Of a DNA stretch of 64,000 nucleotides, positions 29,198 through 38,157 are shown in pieces; position 1 is the stretch's first letter, and every line of letters starts with the position of its first letter. Location of the stretch: the NCBI GenBank assembly GCA_903859705.1, contig CAIONQ010000103.1, forward strand, positions 62,001 through 126,000, read 5' to 3'. The stretch is from an uncultured Chthonomonas sp. GTDB taxonomy: Bacteria > Armatimonadota > Chthonomonadetes > Chthonomonadales > Chthonomonadaceae. The position numbers and the translations under genes were made by a program. The notes beneath the pieces were generated by a model. The model was not told the DNA's origin. It searched no databases and was given only the letters and a program-made list of their open reading frames with translations.

Positions 29198-29248
29198 GGT
29201 GTTTTAGCGATGTAATGTGATCAAAAAATGTCACACCACGTTGATTTG

Positions 29249-29279
29249 TTGACATGAAAGGCTGATGACGCGGTAGAAT
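29249..29279 (+). promoter_or_regulatory. Candidate sigma70-type promoter for the phosphodiester glycosidase gene
   Basis: TTGACA (29249-29254), 19-base spacer and TAGAAT (29274-29279). RNA would start near 29286, giving a leader of about 125 bases to ATG 29410. The spacer is longer than ideal. Confidence 0.5.
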
Positions 29280-29409
29280 TTAACCAACTGAATTATATAC
29301 CACCAATTCTATTCCATGACTCGCATGTTAATCAGTACTTTCACCCGAGATGCTTTGATAGCGTGTTCTGGATACTCCGCTCGATGAGCGATTCCAGGAG
29401 CCCAGTAAC

Positions 29410-30405
29410 ATGGGGTGCGTTCGCAGCTTATTTTTAGGATGTACACTGGGAATTGCAGCCGCAGCCTGCGTTACGATGGCGCTTCACCAGTCATCTAAGG
29501 AAGCGGGGTTTGCCTGGCAAAGATCGACTTCTTTGCCAGCCGATGGCATTTCCTACCATTATTATGCCGAAGGATCGGAGATATTGCGATTCTGCGGTTC
29601 TGATGCCCTTGTAATAGATGTTGACCTTACAAAGAGCCGTTACATACCTTACGTTGCTGCCGATCACCCTGATCGTAAGCATGGAGGGCAGCTCGCTGGA
29701 AAGGCGCATACGGTATTGGAATGGTGCAAACTTACAGGATCACCTGCCGGGATAAACGGCGGGTACTTTGGCGAGACAATAGGTGGCTATCGTCAGATTG
29801 AAGGAATGCTTATTTCTGGTGGAAAGTCATATGGCAGCAGTCACTGGATTAAGGCAAGGGCAGGTAAGGGGCCGGCGTTTACTCGATGTGCCTTCGCTAT
29901 GTTGCCAGATAATAGACCGGTTATTGGCTGGGCAGTATCCGGCACGCCAGGAAAAATATTGTTGTATCCGAGCCCGGTAAACACGGGAGGCGGGCTTCAA
30001 CTTAAGGCATCCTCGGCGATATCTTGTGGCCCAAGATTAATAGCAGATGGTGAAATTGATATCACCGATAAGGCCGAGAGGCTGGTTAGTAGTGCACCGT
30101 TACCACGTACGTTTCTTGCCTATGACGTTTCTGGCGGCAAACCGTTGCATTTCGTAATGGGCATTTCGATGACAATGACCTACAAGGACGTTGCCCTGTT
30201 TCTACAGAGCTACTTTCGGAAAGAACATCATTCTCATTGTGCAGAAGCAATGTGCCTCGATGGCGGCGGGTCTTCACAGCTTGTATATCGTAATCCAAAA
30301 AATAACGGAAAAAGCGGCGAGGACCGGACACAATATGTGGACTCGAGACCGAGCCTTGTGCCAGTACCCACCGCTATATTATTAAAGACTTCAAATCCCA
30401 GATAG
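29410..30405 (+). CDS. Phosphodiester glycosidase (NAGPA-like) family protein
   Basis: A 331-residue exported protein. Residues 1-24 are hydrophobic, and the following Ala-rich stretch looks like a signal peptide or membrane anchor. The NAGPA (DUF2233) core shows AGINGGYFG, the RQIEGMLISGG segment and the hallmark CLDGGGSSQLVY near the C terminus. Animal NAGPA removes GlcNAc from phosphodiesters; in bacteria the substrate (teichoic-acid-like or exopolymer phosphodiesters) is not settled. ATG 29410 has AGGAG 9 bases upstream. It ends 5 bases from a convergent gene. Confidence 0.9.
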   Translation: MGCVRSLFLGCTLGIAAAACVTMALHQSSKEAGFAWQRSTSLPADGISYHYYAEGSEILRFCGSDALVIDVDLTKSRYIPYVAADHPDRKHGGQLAGKAHTVLEWCKLTGSPAGINGGYFGETIGGYRQIEGMLISGGKSYGSSHWIKARAGKGPAFTRCAFAMLPDNRPVIGWAVSGTPGKILLYPSPVNTGGGLQLKASSAISCGPRLIADGEIDITDKAERLVSSAPLPRTFLAYDVSGGKPLHFVMGISMTMTYKDVALFLQSYFRKEHHSHCAEAMCLDGGGSSQLVYRNPKNNGKSGEDRTQYVDSRPSLVPVPTAILLKTSNPR

Positions 30406-30410
30406 GTTTG

Positions 30411-32174
30411 TTAGTCCGGCCAGGTTTTGCCAACTATAGGTGCCATATACTTGCCTTCGCTGCTCATCACTTCGTGCAACTCCTGATGAAGTTGGCTTTC
30501 TTCTCTACTGGTTTTGAACAAACACACCGCGTAAGCAATGATAATTACCGATAGTACTATTGAGGTGTAGCGGACAAATTCTATCCGAAGTGTATCCACA
30601 AACACAATATCGGAATCTTTGCTGCGCTTATATATAAGCAACATCACGATTCCAGTTCCGAGCAGGCCAAGCAATACCGCCATGCCATGGATGTTAGAAG
30701 AATCGAAAAGGCGTTCAGTGATACCTGCCCCTGGTGCAACTGGATTTTCTCTGCTGTGCAATATCCAATCCGTAAATTGGCTTCGCAGTGCCGTAAGTGC
30801 CATTCCTCCTTGAGACTGGAAAGTAAGTGCCAGCAGCAGCGCATAAGCAACCATTAGTGTTACGCTGAGTGTTGAAGTCTTGAAGTTCTTCTTCATGCAG
30901 ATTATTGCTGCCGGAACAGCGACTGCCGTTAGAATGACAATATTTAGCAGTATAGAATAATCATATAGCCACCAGGCAGCCACTTTCATACCGTGTTTGC
31001 CATATGGCGAAAGACTTGCGATTGCTGCTTCCTTCTGAATATCTTTTACATTTGCAATCTGTTCCAGTTCATTTCGCATCCAGGCAACTTCGCTGGCCTG
31101 ACCGTGCGCTGAAAGGTACTTGAAGTAGGCATTAACTCGCTGCTGTTCACGTTCCTGAGTAGATAGGTTAACATCGTCCACCATTACCGCAGAGCCACCC
31201 GGCCGGACGATCTGTTCGTGTGTCATCCCACAGCCTACAATTGCCCCACGCAAGGTGTGTGCCTGTATACGTATCAGGCGCCCGCAGTGAGCCATAGCCG
31301 TGCGCAACTGAATAGCCTGATCGTACTTGTGATCAAGTTCCAGCTTTATTGCCACGGCAGCTGCTGTATGCCCAAGTGCTTCCATTTGCGCAAGATGTGG
31401 AGACCCGACTCCGCCCTGAATAATTGCCCTCAAAGCGGCGCTGTTGTCTCCAAATGCTTCGCTGCTGAGGCGCCAATCCGCCTGCATTTCGTCGGTGACG
31501 TAATCTTCGAACCGAGTCTTCCTGGATGCGACTATTATTGATTCTATCGCATCTGCATCGCGCTGAGTGGCGAACTGGCCAACGGCGCGCATGAGGCTAA
31601 AGTATGCGTTTGTGGGCTCTAGCTTTTCGCCTGCCACGGCATACCTTTCAAACTCCTCAAGATGCTTTTTCAGATCTTCTGGTGGTCGCAATTCATCCGC
31701 ATCCACCTTAACTTCGTCACGATCCATCTGTTTAACAGTAATCTGGTACTCAGTATCTCTCCGAACCCTAACTTCGCGCTCTGTTTCGTATCTAAGCATG
31801 TGTGCATACACTGTTGCACGTGCAGGAAACAATCCGGCGAGGGCATCGAGACGTTTCACCCGGTCGTCCGGGGTATTAAGCGCGTGAGACCATTCTGCCA
31901 GCAACGAATAGGCAAGCTGAATTTGATAATCATCTGGCTTGGCTGCAGACAGCGCTCTAACAGCCTTCTGCTCTTCGCCCGGGTCGCTATCTGGCAGGGA
32001 GGATGCTTTAACCCCTTGCTCTCGAAGAGCCCACGCATAGCCATTGGGTGCAAGGGCAACCAGTTTATATTGGCTGGCGGTTAATCGTCGTAGCGGGGCC
32101 ACAGCAAGCATCGCCGCGAGCAGAAGCAGCGGCAGCAGCACAAACCAGGGTCGACTTTGTGGAGTCGTCTCCAT
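30411..32174 (-). CDS. Large multi-pass membrane protein, unknown function
   Basis: A 587-residue protein with one N-terminal transmembrane helix (about 8-28), a large alpha-helical, repeat-like extracytoplasmic region (about 30-395, possibly TPR-like) and four C-terminal helices (about 401-424, 435-453, 495-515, 535-555). No catalytic motif recognised. I start at ATG 32174; GGAGA of its ribosome site is formed by the last codons of the preceding gene, so translation is likely coupled. It is the last gene of the polyphosphate island and may be its membrane component. Confidence 0.8.
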   Translation of the reverse strand: METTPQSRPWFVLLPLLLLAAMLAVAPLRRLTASQYKLVALAPNGYAWALREQGVKASSLPDSDPGEEQKAVRALSAAKPDDYQIQLAYSLLAEWSHALNTPDDRVKRLDALAGLFPARATVYAHMLRYETEREVRVRRDTEYQITVKQMDRDEVKVDADELRPPEDLKKHLEEFERYAVAGEKLEPTNAYFSLMRAVGQFATQRDADAIESIIVASRKTRFEDYVTDEMQADWRLSSEAFGDNSAALRAIIQGGVGSPHLAQMEALGHTAAAVAIKLELDHKYDQAIQLRTAMAHCGRLIRIQAHTLRGAIVGCGMTHEQIVRPGGSAVMVDDVNLSTQEREQQRVNAYFKYLSAHGQASEVAWMRNELEQIANVKDIQKEAAIASLSPYGKHGMKVAAWWLYDYSILLNIVILTAVAVPAAIICMKKNFKTSTLSVTLMVAYALLLALTFQSQGGMALTALRSQFTDWILHSRENPVAPGAGITERLFDSSNIHGMAVLLGLLGTGIVMLLIYKRSKDSDIVFVDTLRIEFVRYTSIVLSVIIIAYAVCLFKTSREESQLHQELHEVMSSEGKYMAPIVGKTWPD

Positions 32175-32181
32175 ACGTAAA

Positions 32182-33819
32182 CTATTCTCCCATTGTAAAC
32201 GTTTGTGGTGGCGCTGCGCCATCCGTTTGCGGAGGCGTAACAATCAGTGGTGCGCCAAATACAAATTCGAACAGGTCTCTACTGTTCTGCAATCCCCATA
32301 TCTCGAGCTGGCACTCAGAATCCGATACTAGATTGAGTACATACTGCGAAGGCATGCGGGTTTTTGTAAGCTTTACGTCCTTCACGAGGCCCAGGTGACT
32401 TCGATCCAAACCTTCAGCTGCCCTCAGCATGGAGGCGAGCACACTTACACGCTTCCTACCTTCTCTATCGAGCTCGGTTAGATTAGCGTGGCGCTTTTTT
32501 GGAATACCTTTCCGGTGGTACAGCGCAACATTGGCAATCAGATCAATTTCGGTATCTGTAAACCCCAAAAGATCTGAATTTCGGATCAGATAATAAGCAT
32601 GTTTCTGATGGTTAGAGTGGGATAGAAACATACCAATATCGTGCGTCAGGGCAGCATATTCAAGCAGCTCGCGCTCTTCATCACCATACTGGTGGGCACC
32701 AATAGTGCGCAATTCGTCAAATAGTCGAAGTGCTAGGAACGCACAGTGAGCCGAGTGCTCTGCTTCATAGTTGCAAGCACTCGCCAATTGTAGAATACTT
32801 CGTCGGCGAACAGATTGGTTGTTGAACCTATCTCTGGCACCCTGTTCTCTGAGCTGGTAGTCAAGTAGTATACCGTCTCTTAGCCCACGGTCACTCACCT
32901 GGAGCCTATCCGCGCCGAACTCCTCCATCAGAGTCAGCACAATCGCGGATCCTGCAACAATGATTTCTGCGCGTCCAGCATCAATACCGGGTACTTTGCG
33001 CCTCTCGGCAAGGGTTAGGCGGCTGAGCATAGCTGCTGTATCGCGCAGTTCTGCAAGAGTAAAGGCGTGGCTCCGTTGGTTGCCGGACGATGTTGTGCCG
33101 GAACGTTTCGCAATGATATCCCCAAGCGTTGTTATGGTTCCTGCACTGCCCAGCATCAGATCGAACCCATGATCGCGCACCCGTCGCACAGGTTGAGATG
33201 CCACGCCCCGAATGTAGTTCTTGATTTTGTTATAAGCTTCAGGTGTAACTGGCCCTCCGGTAGGAGTGAACTGGCTGGATAACCTTACCGCTCCAAGCTT
33301 CATGCTATCCAGTAGACTATAACCATCACCGGAGCCAACAATCACCTCGGTGCTGCCACCACCAATGTCAATTAATACAGCGTTTCGCTCGCCAAGATCC
33401 ATACCGCTGGAAACGCCAAGGAATATGAGGCGTGCTTCTTCCATACCGGAAATAACGCTTACTTCCAGATTGGCGCGTTCTCTAACCCTCTCAATAAATT
33501 CATCCCTATTTTCGGCTTCACGTACTGCACTTGTTGCCAACGCAACAATTTCACGTGCGCCAAAACCGCGCGCTACGTCTGCAAAGCGTGAACAAACCAG
33601 TGAGCCTCTTTCAATGGCAGCAGGAGTGAGCCGGTTGGTTTCAAATTCGCCTTCTCCCAACCGTACAACCTCACGGTGGACAGCGAGCGTGGTTGATACT
33701 CCGTTTTCCAGGCGCACAACAGCAAGCCTAACGGAGTTTGTGCCAATATCTATCGCGGCGAATACATGCCCCTGTCCGGATTCGGGAGTGGAGCCAGGAG
33801 AGCTTGAGGATCGTGGCAT
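32182..33819 (-). CDS. Ppx/GppA phosphatase with C-terminal HD domain
   Basis: A 545-residue cytoplasmic exopolyphosphatase or pppGpp phosphatase. The actin-like N-terminal part has the phosphate loops AAIDIGTNSVRLAV and LIDIGGGSTEVIV and the catalytic Glu in SGMEEARLIFLG. A long C-terminal HD-like domain (about 320-500) shows LTHDIGMFLSHSNHQKHA and ALYHRKG. The length and fold match full Ppx. Its start is 3 bases behind the stop of the separate HD gene. It is a paralog of the split Ppx gene pair upstream. Confidence 0.94.
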   Translation of the reverse strand: MPRSSSSPGSTPESGQGHVFAAIDIGTNSVRLAVVRLENGVSTTLAVHREVVRLGEGEFETNRLTPAAIERGSLVCSRFADVARGFGAREIVALATSAVREAENRDEFIERVRERANLEVSVISGMEEARLIFLGVSSGMDLGERNAVLIDIGGGSTEVIVGSGDGYSLLDSMKLGAVRLSSQFTPTGGPVTPEAYNKIKNYIRGVASQPVRRVRDHGFDLMLGSAGTITTLGDIIAKRSGTTSSGNQRSHAFTLAELRDTAAMLSRLTLAERRKVPGIDAGRAEIIVAGSAIVLTLMEEFGADRLQVSDRGLRDGILLDYQLREQGARDRFNNQSVRRRSILQLASACNYEAEHSAHCAFLALRLFDELRTIGAHQYGDEERELLEYAALTHDIGMFLSHSNHQKHAYYLIRNSDLLGFTDTEIDLIANVALYHRKGIPKKRHANLTELDREGRKRVSVLASMLRAAEGLDRSHLGLVKDVKLTKTRMPSQYVLNLVSDSECQLEIWGLQNSRDLFEFVFGAPLIVTPPQTDGAAPPQTFTMGE

Positions 33820-33822
33820 GGG

Positions 33823-34443
33823 TTAAACCGCTGCCTCCTGCAGCTCATTTGTGGAGCCAATCACATTAGTTTGAACATCCAATCCATATACAATCCGGAA
33901 CATCTCAGAGCGGATGTTTACTGCCTCAATTTCCTGCGCAGGGTTTTTAGAAGCCGCAATATGTATGGTAACTTCGGAGTTGGTGATTGAGCAGGAGAGC
34001 TCTTTAACCACACTACGATGTGTTCGATCAAGGCCATCTGCAATGCGAAGCAGCGGAGCCAGTAGCTCTACACGGCGTTGTTCAGATTCTGATAATACAG
34101 CATACACTGCATGGTTAGAAGAGGGGAACGATTTGCGATGATAGCGTGCCAGGTTGGCTATGATTAGCTTTTCTGACCGCGTAAACTCTGGCAATGCTTC
34201 CAACAGAAATAGATTCATACTGTGTTTATGGTGGCCCGCCGATGACAAGAAATAGCCAATGTCATGAATGATGGCTGCATACTCCAACAGCTTGCGATCA
34301 TCTCGCCTCAGCTGATGGAGCGGCTCCAACTCCATAAAGAGCGTTCCAGCCAGGCATTCCACCTGGTGAGCATGTGCTCTGTCGTAGTCATAGCGCTCAG
34401 CAACAGCGACAATGGCCTCGAGCTTTGGGTTTGTTTGTATCAA
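33823..34443 (-). CDS. Stand-alone HD domain of Ppx C-terminal type
   Basis: A 206-residue protein equivalent to the C-terminal half of the fused Ppx next door, with YAAIIHDIGYFLSSAGHHKH, ARYHRKSF and IADGLDRTHRSVVKE. HD domains bind a metal and phosphoesters; in Ppx this half shapes substrate access and dimerisation. TTG at 34443 overlaps the TGA of the upstream Ppx ORF (TTGA), giving tight coupling. It lacks the actin-like half, which is encoded by the gene upstream. The separation suggests fission of one ancestral gene, or a trans-acting HD subunit. Confidence 0.88.
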   Translation of the reverse strand: MIQTNPKLEAIVAVAERYDYDRAHAHQVECLAGTLFMELEPLHQLRRDDRKLLEYAAIIHDIGYFLSSAGHHKHSMNLFLLEALPEFTRSEKLIIANLARYHRKSFPSSNHAVYAVLSESEQRRVELLAPLLRIADGLDRTHRSVVKELSCSITNSEVTIHIAASKNPAQEIEAVNIRSEMFRIVYGLDVQTNVIGSTNELQEAAV

Positions 34444-35444
34444 TGCGTATCTCCGCCGGTGCGGGGCAGTCGCATGAACCTATCGTACAGCACGCCCCAC
34501 CTCAATCCTCGTGTGCTAACGCGAATTCCGGTGCATTCTATTGCTTCCAATGCTGCGGATAGAGCCACAGCGCCGCCAAGAATGATATCAGCTCTGCGCG
34601 GGTCCAGCCCGGGAATGGTTTGCCGCTCTGGTACAGTTCGGCCCGCAAGCCGGGTAATGGCTTCCTCAATGGCAGCAGTGCTCAGCTCATACCCATGGAC
34701 CACGGCTGGGTCCCTAATTCCACCATTGCAGATCGCAGCAAGTGTAGTAAGTGTTCCGCCAACACCGGCCGCAGTTCCTCCATGGTGTGCGCTAAGGATG
34801 GCACGGCTATCCATTCTTTCTGCTTCAGCAAATAGTCCTCGTGCCTCGGCTCGCACCGCAGCCAGTTGATCTGGCGAAATCGCTTGATCCAGGCCAAATC
34901 GTTCGGTAAGTGCAACAGCACCAACCGATACACTAAGCCCGGACGTTTCGCCTGATCCGCTACGGCCAACCGGAACAATTATCTCCGTGCTACCGCCACC
35001 AACGTCTATCACTTTCAAATTTGGCAGGTTTCGCCAAACAGGGTCGAGAGCAACGGCAAGGTAGGATAGTCTGGCTTCTTCTGAGCCCGGAATTATTTCA
35101 ATTTCCAATCCACAGCGTTCGTGCGCGGCAGCAACGAAATCTGGCGCATTTGTGGCTATTCGAAGCGCTGCAGTGCCAACACACCGAACATATTCTGGAT
35201 TGTTACGGCCCAGTTCCACACTCATCTGCTCCAGAGCGTTGAGTGTGCGTTGCATTGGGGCATCACCCAGGATACCGCCGTTCGCGGTTAGCGCCTCGCC
35301 CAGCCTGGTAACCACAGAATTCTCATACACGCGTTGCGCACGCTCGGGTGTTACGTCTGCAATCAGCATCTTAATTGAATTCGTGCCGATATCAATGCAG
35401 GCACATCGCCGCGGCCACTCTGCGCCAAAGCGCGTATCAATCAT
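34440..35444 (-). CDS. Stand-alone Ppx/GppA N-terminal catalytic domain
   Basis: A 334-residue actin-like phosphatase. Phosphate loops CIDIGTNSIKMLIAD and VIDVGGGSTEIIV and the catalytic Glu in PGSEEARLSYLA are intact. It ends with RVSTRGLRWGVLYDRF, where the full-length Ppx runs on into the HD domain, so this gene encodes only the N-terminal half. The HD half follows as a separate ORF with a TTGA overlap. Acts on polyphosphate ends or pppGpp by family knowledge. Its ATG overlaps the stop of the helix-hairpin-helix gene (TAATG). Confidence 0.9.
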   Translation of the reverse strand: MIDTRFGAEWPRRCACIDIGTNSIKMLIADVTPERAQRVYENSVVTRLGEALTANGGILGDAPMQRTLNALEQMSVELGRNNPEYVRCVGTAALRIATNAPDFVAAAHERCGLEIEIIPGSEEARLSYLAVALDPVWRNLPNLKVIDVGGGSTEIIVPVGRSGSGETSGLSVSVGAVALTERFGLDQAISPDQLAAVRAEARGLFAEAERMDSRAILSAHHGGTAAGVGGTLTTLAAICNGGIRDPAVVHGYELSTAAIEEAITRLAGRTVPERQTIPGLDPRRADIILGGAVALSAALEAIECTGIRVSTRGLRWGVLYDRFMRLPRTGGDTH

Positions 35445-36148
35445 TAGCTGGAGCCTCTCCTTCGCGCCGTGAGGCGATCCGCAAATGCATTTCGAAAGCC
35501 TTGAATCAGTTCGGCGGTATCGATGAGTTCATCGGCGAGCCGTCCCTGTTCTTTACGATCGGCTTCCATCGTAACCGCCGTATTGAGCGTGTCAGCCGTT
35601 CTGCGCAGGCGTCGGAGTATTTTCTCTTGATCCGTATCAGGAACAGCGCCTTCTGAGATGGCTGCCTGGCACTCTGCCGCAAGGCGTTGTGAAGCCGTAA
35701 GCAGTTTCTGCCGTAAATCGGTGGCATGGTTGGCGGCAAGAAATATAACAGCAGAACCAAGTACACGGGCGGCTTCAAGCGCAAAAGGTGAAACAGGAAC
35801 CTCTAGCCAGTCTGCATTTGTGGCTCGAGACGAGCGGGCAGCATCTGCAACTGTGGCTGCCTGTGCACGCTCAGCCTGAGCACTGGCTTCTACTATATCT
35901 GTTTGCTCAAATGCATGGACGTAGTCGTGAATGTATCTGGCTTTGTTAGGTGTTATGCCAGGAATTAGTTCCAGGGATTCGATACTTAATTCCCACATCT
36001 GCAATGCTGAATTTATGCCAGCTTTTTGGAATGCACGAACGCGAATCGGGCCAAGCCCCGGAATGTCAGCAACCGTTACAGGGACTACCGGTGCGGTTTC
36101 AGGCATAGGTTTAGAAGACTGCTTTTCAATCTTGCGTTCTGTGGCCAT
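35444..36148 (-). CDS. Helix-hairpin-helix protein of the polyphosphate island
   Basis: A 234-residue protein. Two helix-hairpin-helix-like motifs occur near the N terminus: IPGLGPIRVRAFQKAGI and IPGITPNKARYIHDY. These usually bind nucleic acid or proteins. The rest is alpha-helical, with an Ala-rich, charged middle and a basic C terminus (RLTARRRG). ATG 36148 has GGAGA 7 bases upstream; the frame extends to 36163 without support. It sits between the CHAD-C and Ppx genes and overlaps the latter's ATG, so it is most likely part of the same process. No enzymatic motif seen. Confidence 0.8.
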   Translation of the reverse strand: MATERKIEKQSSKPMPETAPVVPVTVADIPGLGPIRVRAFQKAGINSALQMWELSIESLELIPGITPNKARYIHDYVHAFEQTDIVEASAQAERAQAATVADAARSSRATNADWLEVPVSPFALEAARVLGSAVIFLAANHATDLRQKLLTASQRLAAECQAAISEGAVPDTDQEKILRRLRRTADTLNTAVTMEADRKEQGRLADELIDTAELIQGFRNAFADRLTARRRGSS

Positions 36149-36244
36149 ATTGGTTCTCCACAATCTTCGTGTAAGTGCCAGTTGCTAGATTAGAAACGAG
36201 AGTTGCTTCTGCATTTCCAGCATGGAATGTGAAACAGCTTTCGG

Positions 36245-36844
36245 CTATTCAGCTTGCTCGTGCAGCACCTGCGCCACTGTTTGTTCGGTAATTGCTGCCC
36301 GGAGCAGCTTACGCAGGCCATCGGAATAACATTCTGCCTTCAGGCGGTCCCATTCCATTTGCAGCTTAGAAAACGCTTCATCACGAGCCGACCTGGCATC
36401 TTCGCAAACCGACAGGATGCCCCTACAGGAATCGAGATCCACCAGGTGCACCCCCACAGGATCAGGAGCCGGTTTTTTGCCACGAGACTTTGGCCGGATT
36501 CCATCCATGGCGGCGGTAAGTTCTGTAAGCAGTTGAGGTACCAACACATCAGCATCGTGGATATCACCAAGGTACTGTTGCAACAGCTTCACTACAGAAG
36601 TAGCCGCTTTAAACTGCTCTGATAACGAAGTGTATTGCTCAAACGCCGGTGCAAATACATCCATAGTGTAGCGCAAACGCTTGGCAGCGATCCGCATCTC
36701 ATGTAGATCTGTTACCAGATCCGCATCCGCAACGGCATAATCGTAGGAATACAGTTCATCAAGGCGAGTGCCAATTGCCACGGCCGCATGAGCGGTTATG
36801 GAAGCGGTTGGATCTACTGTTGGTATAGACTTTGCTCTTGCCAT
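36245..36844 (-). CDS. CHAD domain, second half (split)
   Basis: A 199-residue protein matching the C-terminal half of a CHAD domain: LHEMRIAAKRLRYTMDVF is the signature helix, followed by YLGDIHDADVLVPQL. CHAD helical bundles bind inorganic polyphosphate through basic surfaces. Full CHAD proteins join two such halves; here the first half is the gene 6 bases upstream. Start ATG has AGGAG 9 bases upstream. The two products probably form a heteromer. Cytoplasmic. Confidence 0.88.
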   Translation of the reverse strand: MARAKSIPTVDPTASITAHAAVAIGTRLDELYSYDYAVADADLVTDLHEMRIAAKRLRYTMDVFAPAFEQYTSLSEQFKAATSVVKLLQQYLGDIHDADVLVPQLLTELTAAMDGIRPKSRGKKPAPDPVGVHLVDLDSCRGILSVCEDARSARDEAFSKLQMEWDRLKAECYSDGLRKLLRAAITEQTVAQVLHEQAE

Positions 36845-36850
36845 CTCAGT

Positions 36851-37357
36851 TCACTCCTGCTTTGTTAAACCTTCCATTGCATTTGGCGGGGTAAGGGAAG
36901 TTCGCCAGACATCCAGAAGTTGAGTGGTTTCTTCCGATTTAAGGCGCTCCACTGAAATCATCAGGTGAGGAAGATGTGCCTCTCGTGTGGCGCTGAGCCT
37001 CGCCACAATGGCCTCAATTCCGCAACGTTCAGCTTCAGTAAGGCCCGCGGAAACTGACCTCAGCTTTTCACACATTACATCAATATCTCGTACGGTACCA
37101 AGTGCGTCTGCACACTCTTTAAGCACCGTAGAGAGACGAGCCAGTTCTGGAACGGAGAACTGGCTCATCACTATATCCAATGCGGCACGTGTTCTACGTG
37201 CCCAAACTCGCATCTGATGTACTGCCTGTGCTGCTTGCTCTGGTTTTTCCGGATCCATTCGCCCGGCGTTCTCCAATAATCTCTGTAACCTCACAGACGT
37301 CATATCTGCCATGTACAGTGCAAAGGATGGGGGCAGGATGGTTCCGGAGTCTGGCAA
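36851..37357 (-). CDS. CHAD domain, first half (split)
   Basis: A 168-residue protein that matches the N-terminal half of a CHAD domain: VHQMRVWARRTRAALDIV is the signature helix, and ADALGTVRDIDVMCEKL follows. It would bind polyphosphate together with the next ORF. The start is TTG 37357, with AGGA 9 bases upstream, 2 bases after the TrkA stop; a downstream ATG (37312) has no ribosome site. Nothing suggests a frameshift, since the two halves have their own starts and a 6-base gap. Confidence 0.86.
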   Translation of the reverse strand: MPDSGTILPPSFALYMADMTSVRLQRLLENAGRMDPEKPEQAAQAVHQMRVWARRTRAALDIVMSQFSVPELARLSTVLKECADALGTVRDIDVMCEKLRSVSAGLTEAERCGIEAIVARLSATREAHLPHLMISVERLKSEETTQLLDVWRTSLTPPNAMEGLTKQE

Positions 37358-37359
37358 GA

Positions 37360-38022
37360 TTACAGTCCTTCCGCAAATACGCGTCTTAAATCGGGCTCAT
37401 GCGTGGCGTTTACCAGAGCCACAACACTATCGCCGATAGTGAGTACAGTGTCTCCAGTAGGAAGCAGCGCATGGTCGTCGCGGATTACAGAAATTATAAG
37501 TGTCTCTGCGGGTAGTGGCAAGGACTTAATATTGCGGCCAGCTACGGGCGAAGTTTTGCTTATTTCAATTTCAACTATTTCGATGTTGCCTCGGTTCAGT
37601 GCTGCAAGCGGGATTATTTCCCCACCGCCAACTTCCTGCTCAATGAGGTTGTAGATGATTTTAGTTGAACTTACGGTAGCATCAATTCCCAGCTTATGAA
37701 ACAGCTTTTCGTTACGTGGATCGTTTACCCGAGAAATGGTACGTGGAACATTGAATTCCATTTTAGCCATCTGGCAAACAACCATATTGTCATCATCACT
37801 GCCTGTGGCAGCAACTACAGCATCTGCCCGGCTAAAGCCTGCTTCAAGCTGCTGATCTGCCTGGCAGCCATCCCCCTGCATAACGATCTCTCCAAGTTCC
37901 TCGGAGATAGTTCGATAGCGTGCCCTATCTTTTTCAAGCAGCAGCACTTCGTGGTTCGCTTCGCTCAGCGTTTTGGCAAGGTAATATCCAACATTACCTC
38001 CGCCAACAATAATGATATACAT
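37360..38022 (-). CDS. TrkA-type potassium-channel regulatory protein (RCK_N + RCK_C)
   Basis: A 220-residue cytoplasmic regulator of Trk-type potassium uptake. The Rossmann fold binds NAD(H) or ATP through IIIVGGGNVGYYLA, and the C-terminal RCK_C part (about 135-215) includes NIEIVEIEISKTSP. Two-domain TrkA proteins gate a TrkH/KtrB membrane channel; none is in the window. It is 135 bases behind the RCK_N-only gene and 2 bases ahead of the CHAD-N ORF, so it is probably cotranscribed with the CHAD/Ppx genes. Confidence 0.92.
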   Translation of the reverse strand: MYIIIVGGGNVGYYLAKTLSEANHEVLLLEKDRARYRTISEELGEIVMQGDGCQADQQLEAGFSRADAVVAATGSDDDNMVVCQMAKMEFNVPRTISRVNDPRNEKLFHKLGIDATVSSTKIIYNLIEQEVGGGEIIPLAALNRGNIEIVEIEISKTSPVAGRNIKSLPLPAETLIISVIRDDHALLPTGDTVLTIGDSVVALVNATHEPDLRRVFAEGL

Positions 38023-38157
38023 ATGCGTTCTGTTCCCTGAATCTGGATACTGCCCGGCACTTAACGCTAAGAGTTACACCGGCAGAAACGATAATTGGAT
38101 GTGGCTGTAGGGCGCCTGGGCCGGCCTCAATGCGGAGCCAGCTGCACCTGCAGAACA

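Noticed and set aside
36845-36850. Frameshift explanation for the two CHAD halves
   Set aside because: Each half has its own start and ribosome site (TTG 37357 and ATG 36844) and the gap is only 6 bases, so separate genes fit better than a broken one.
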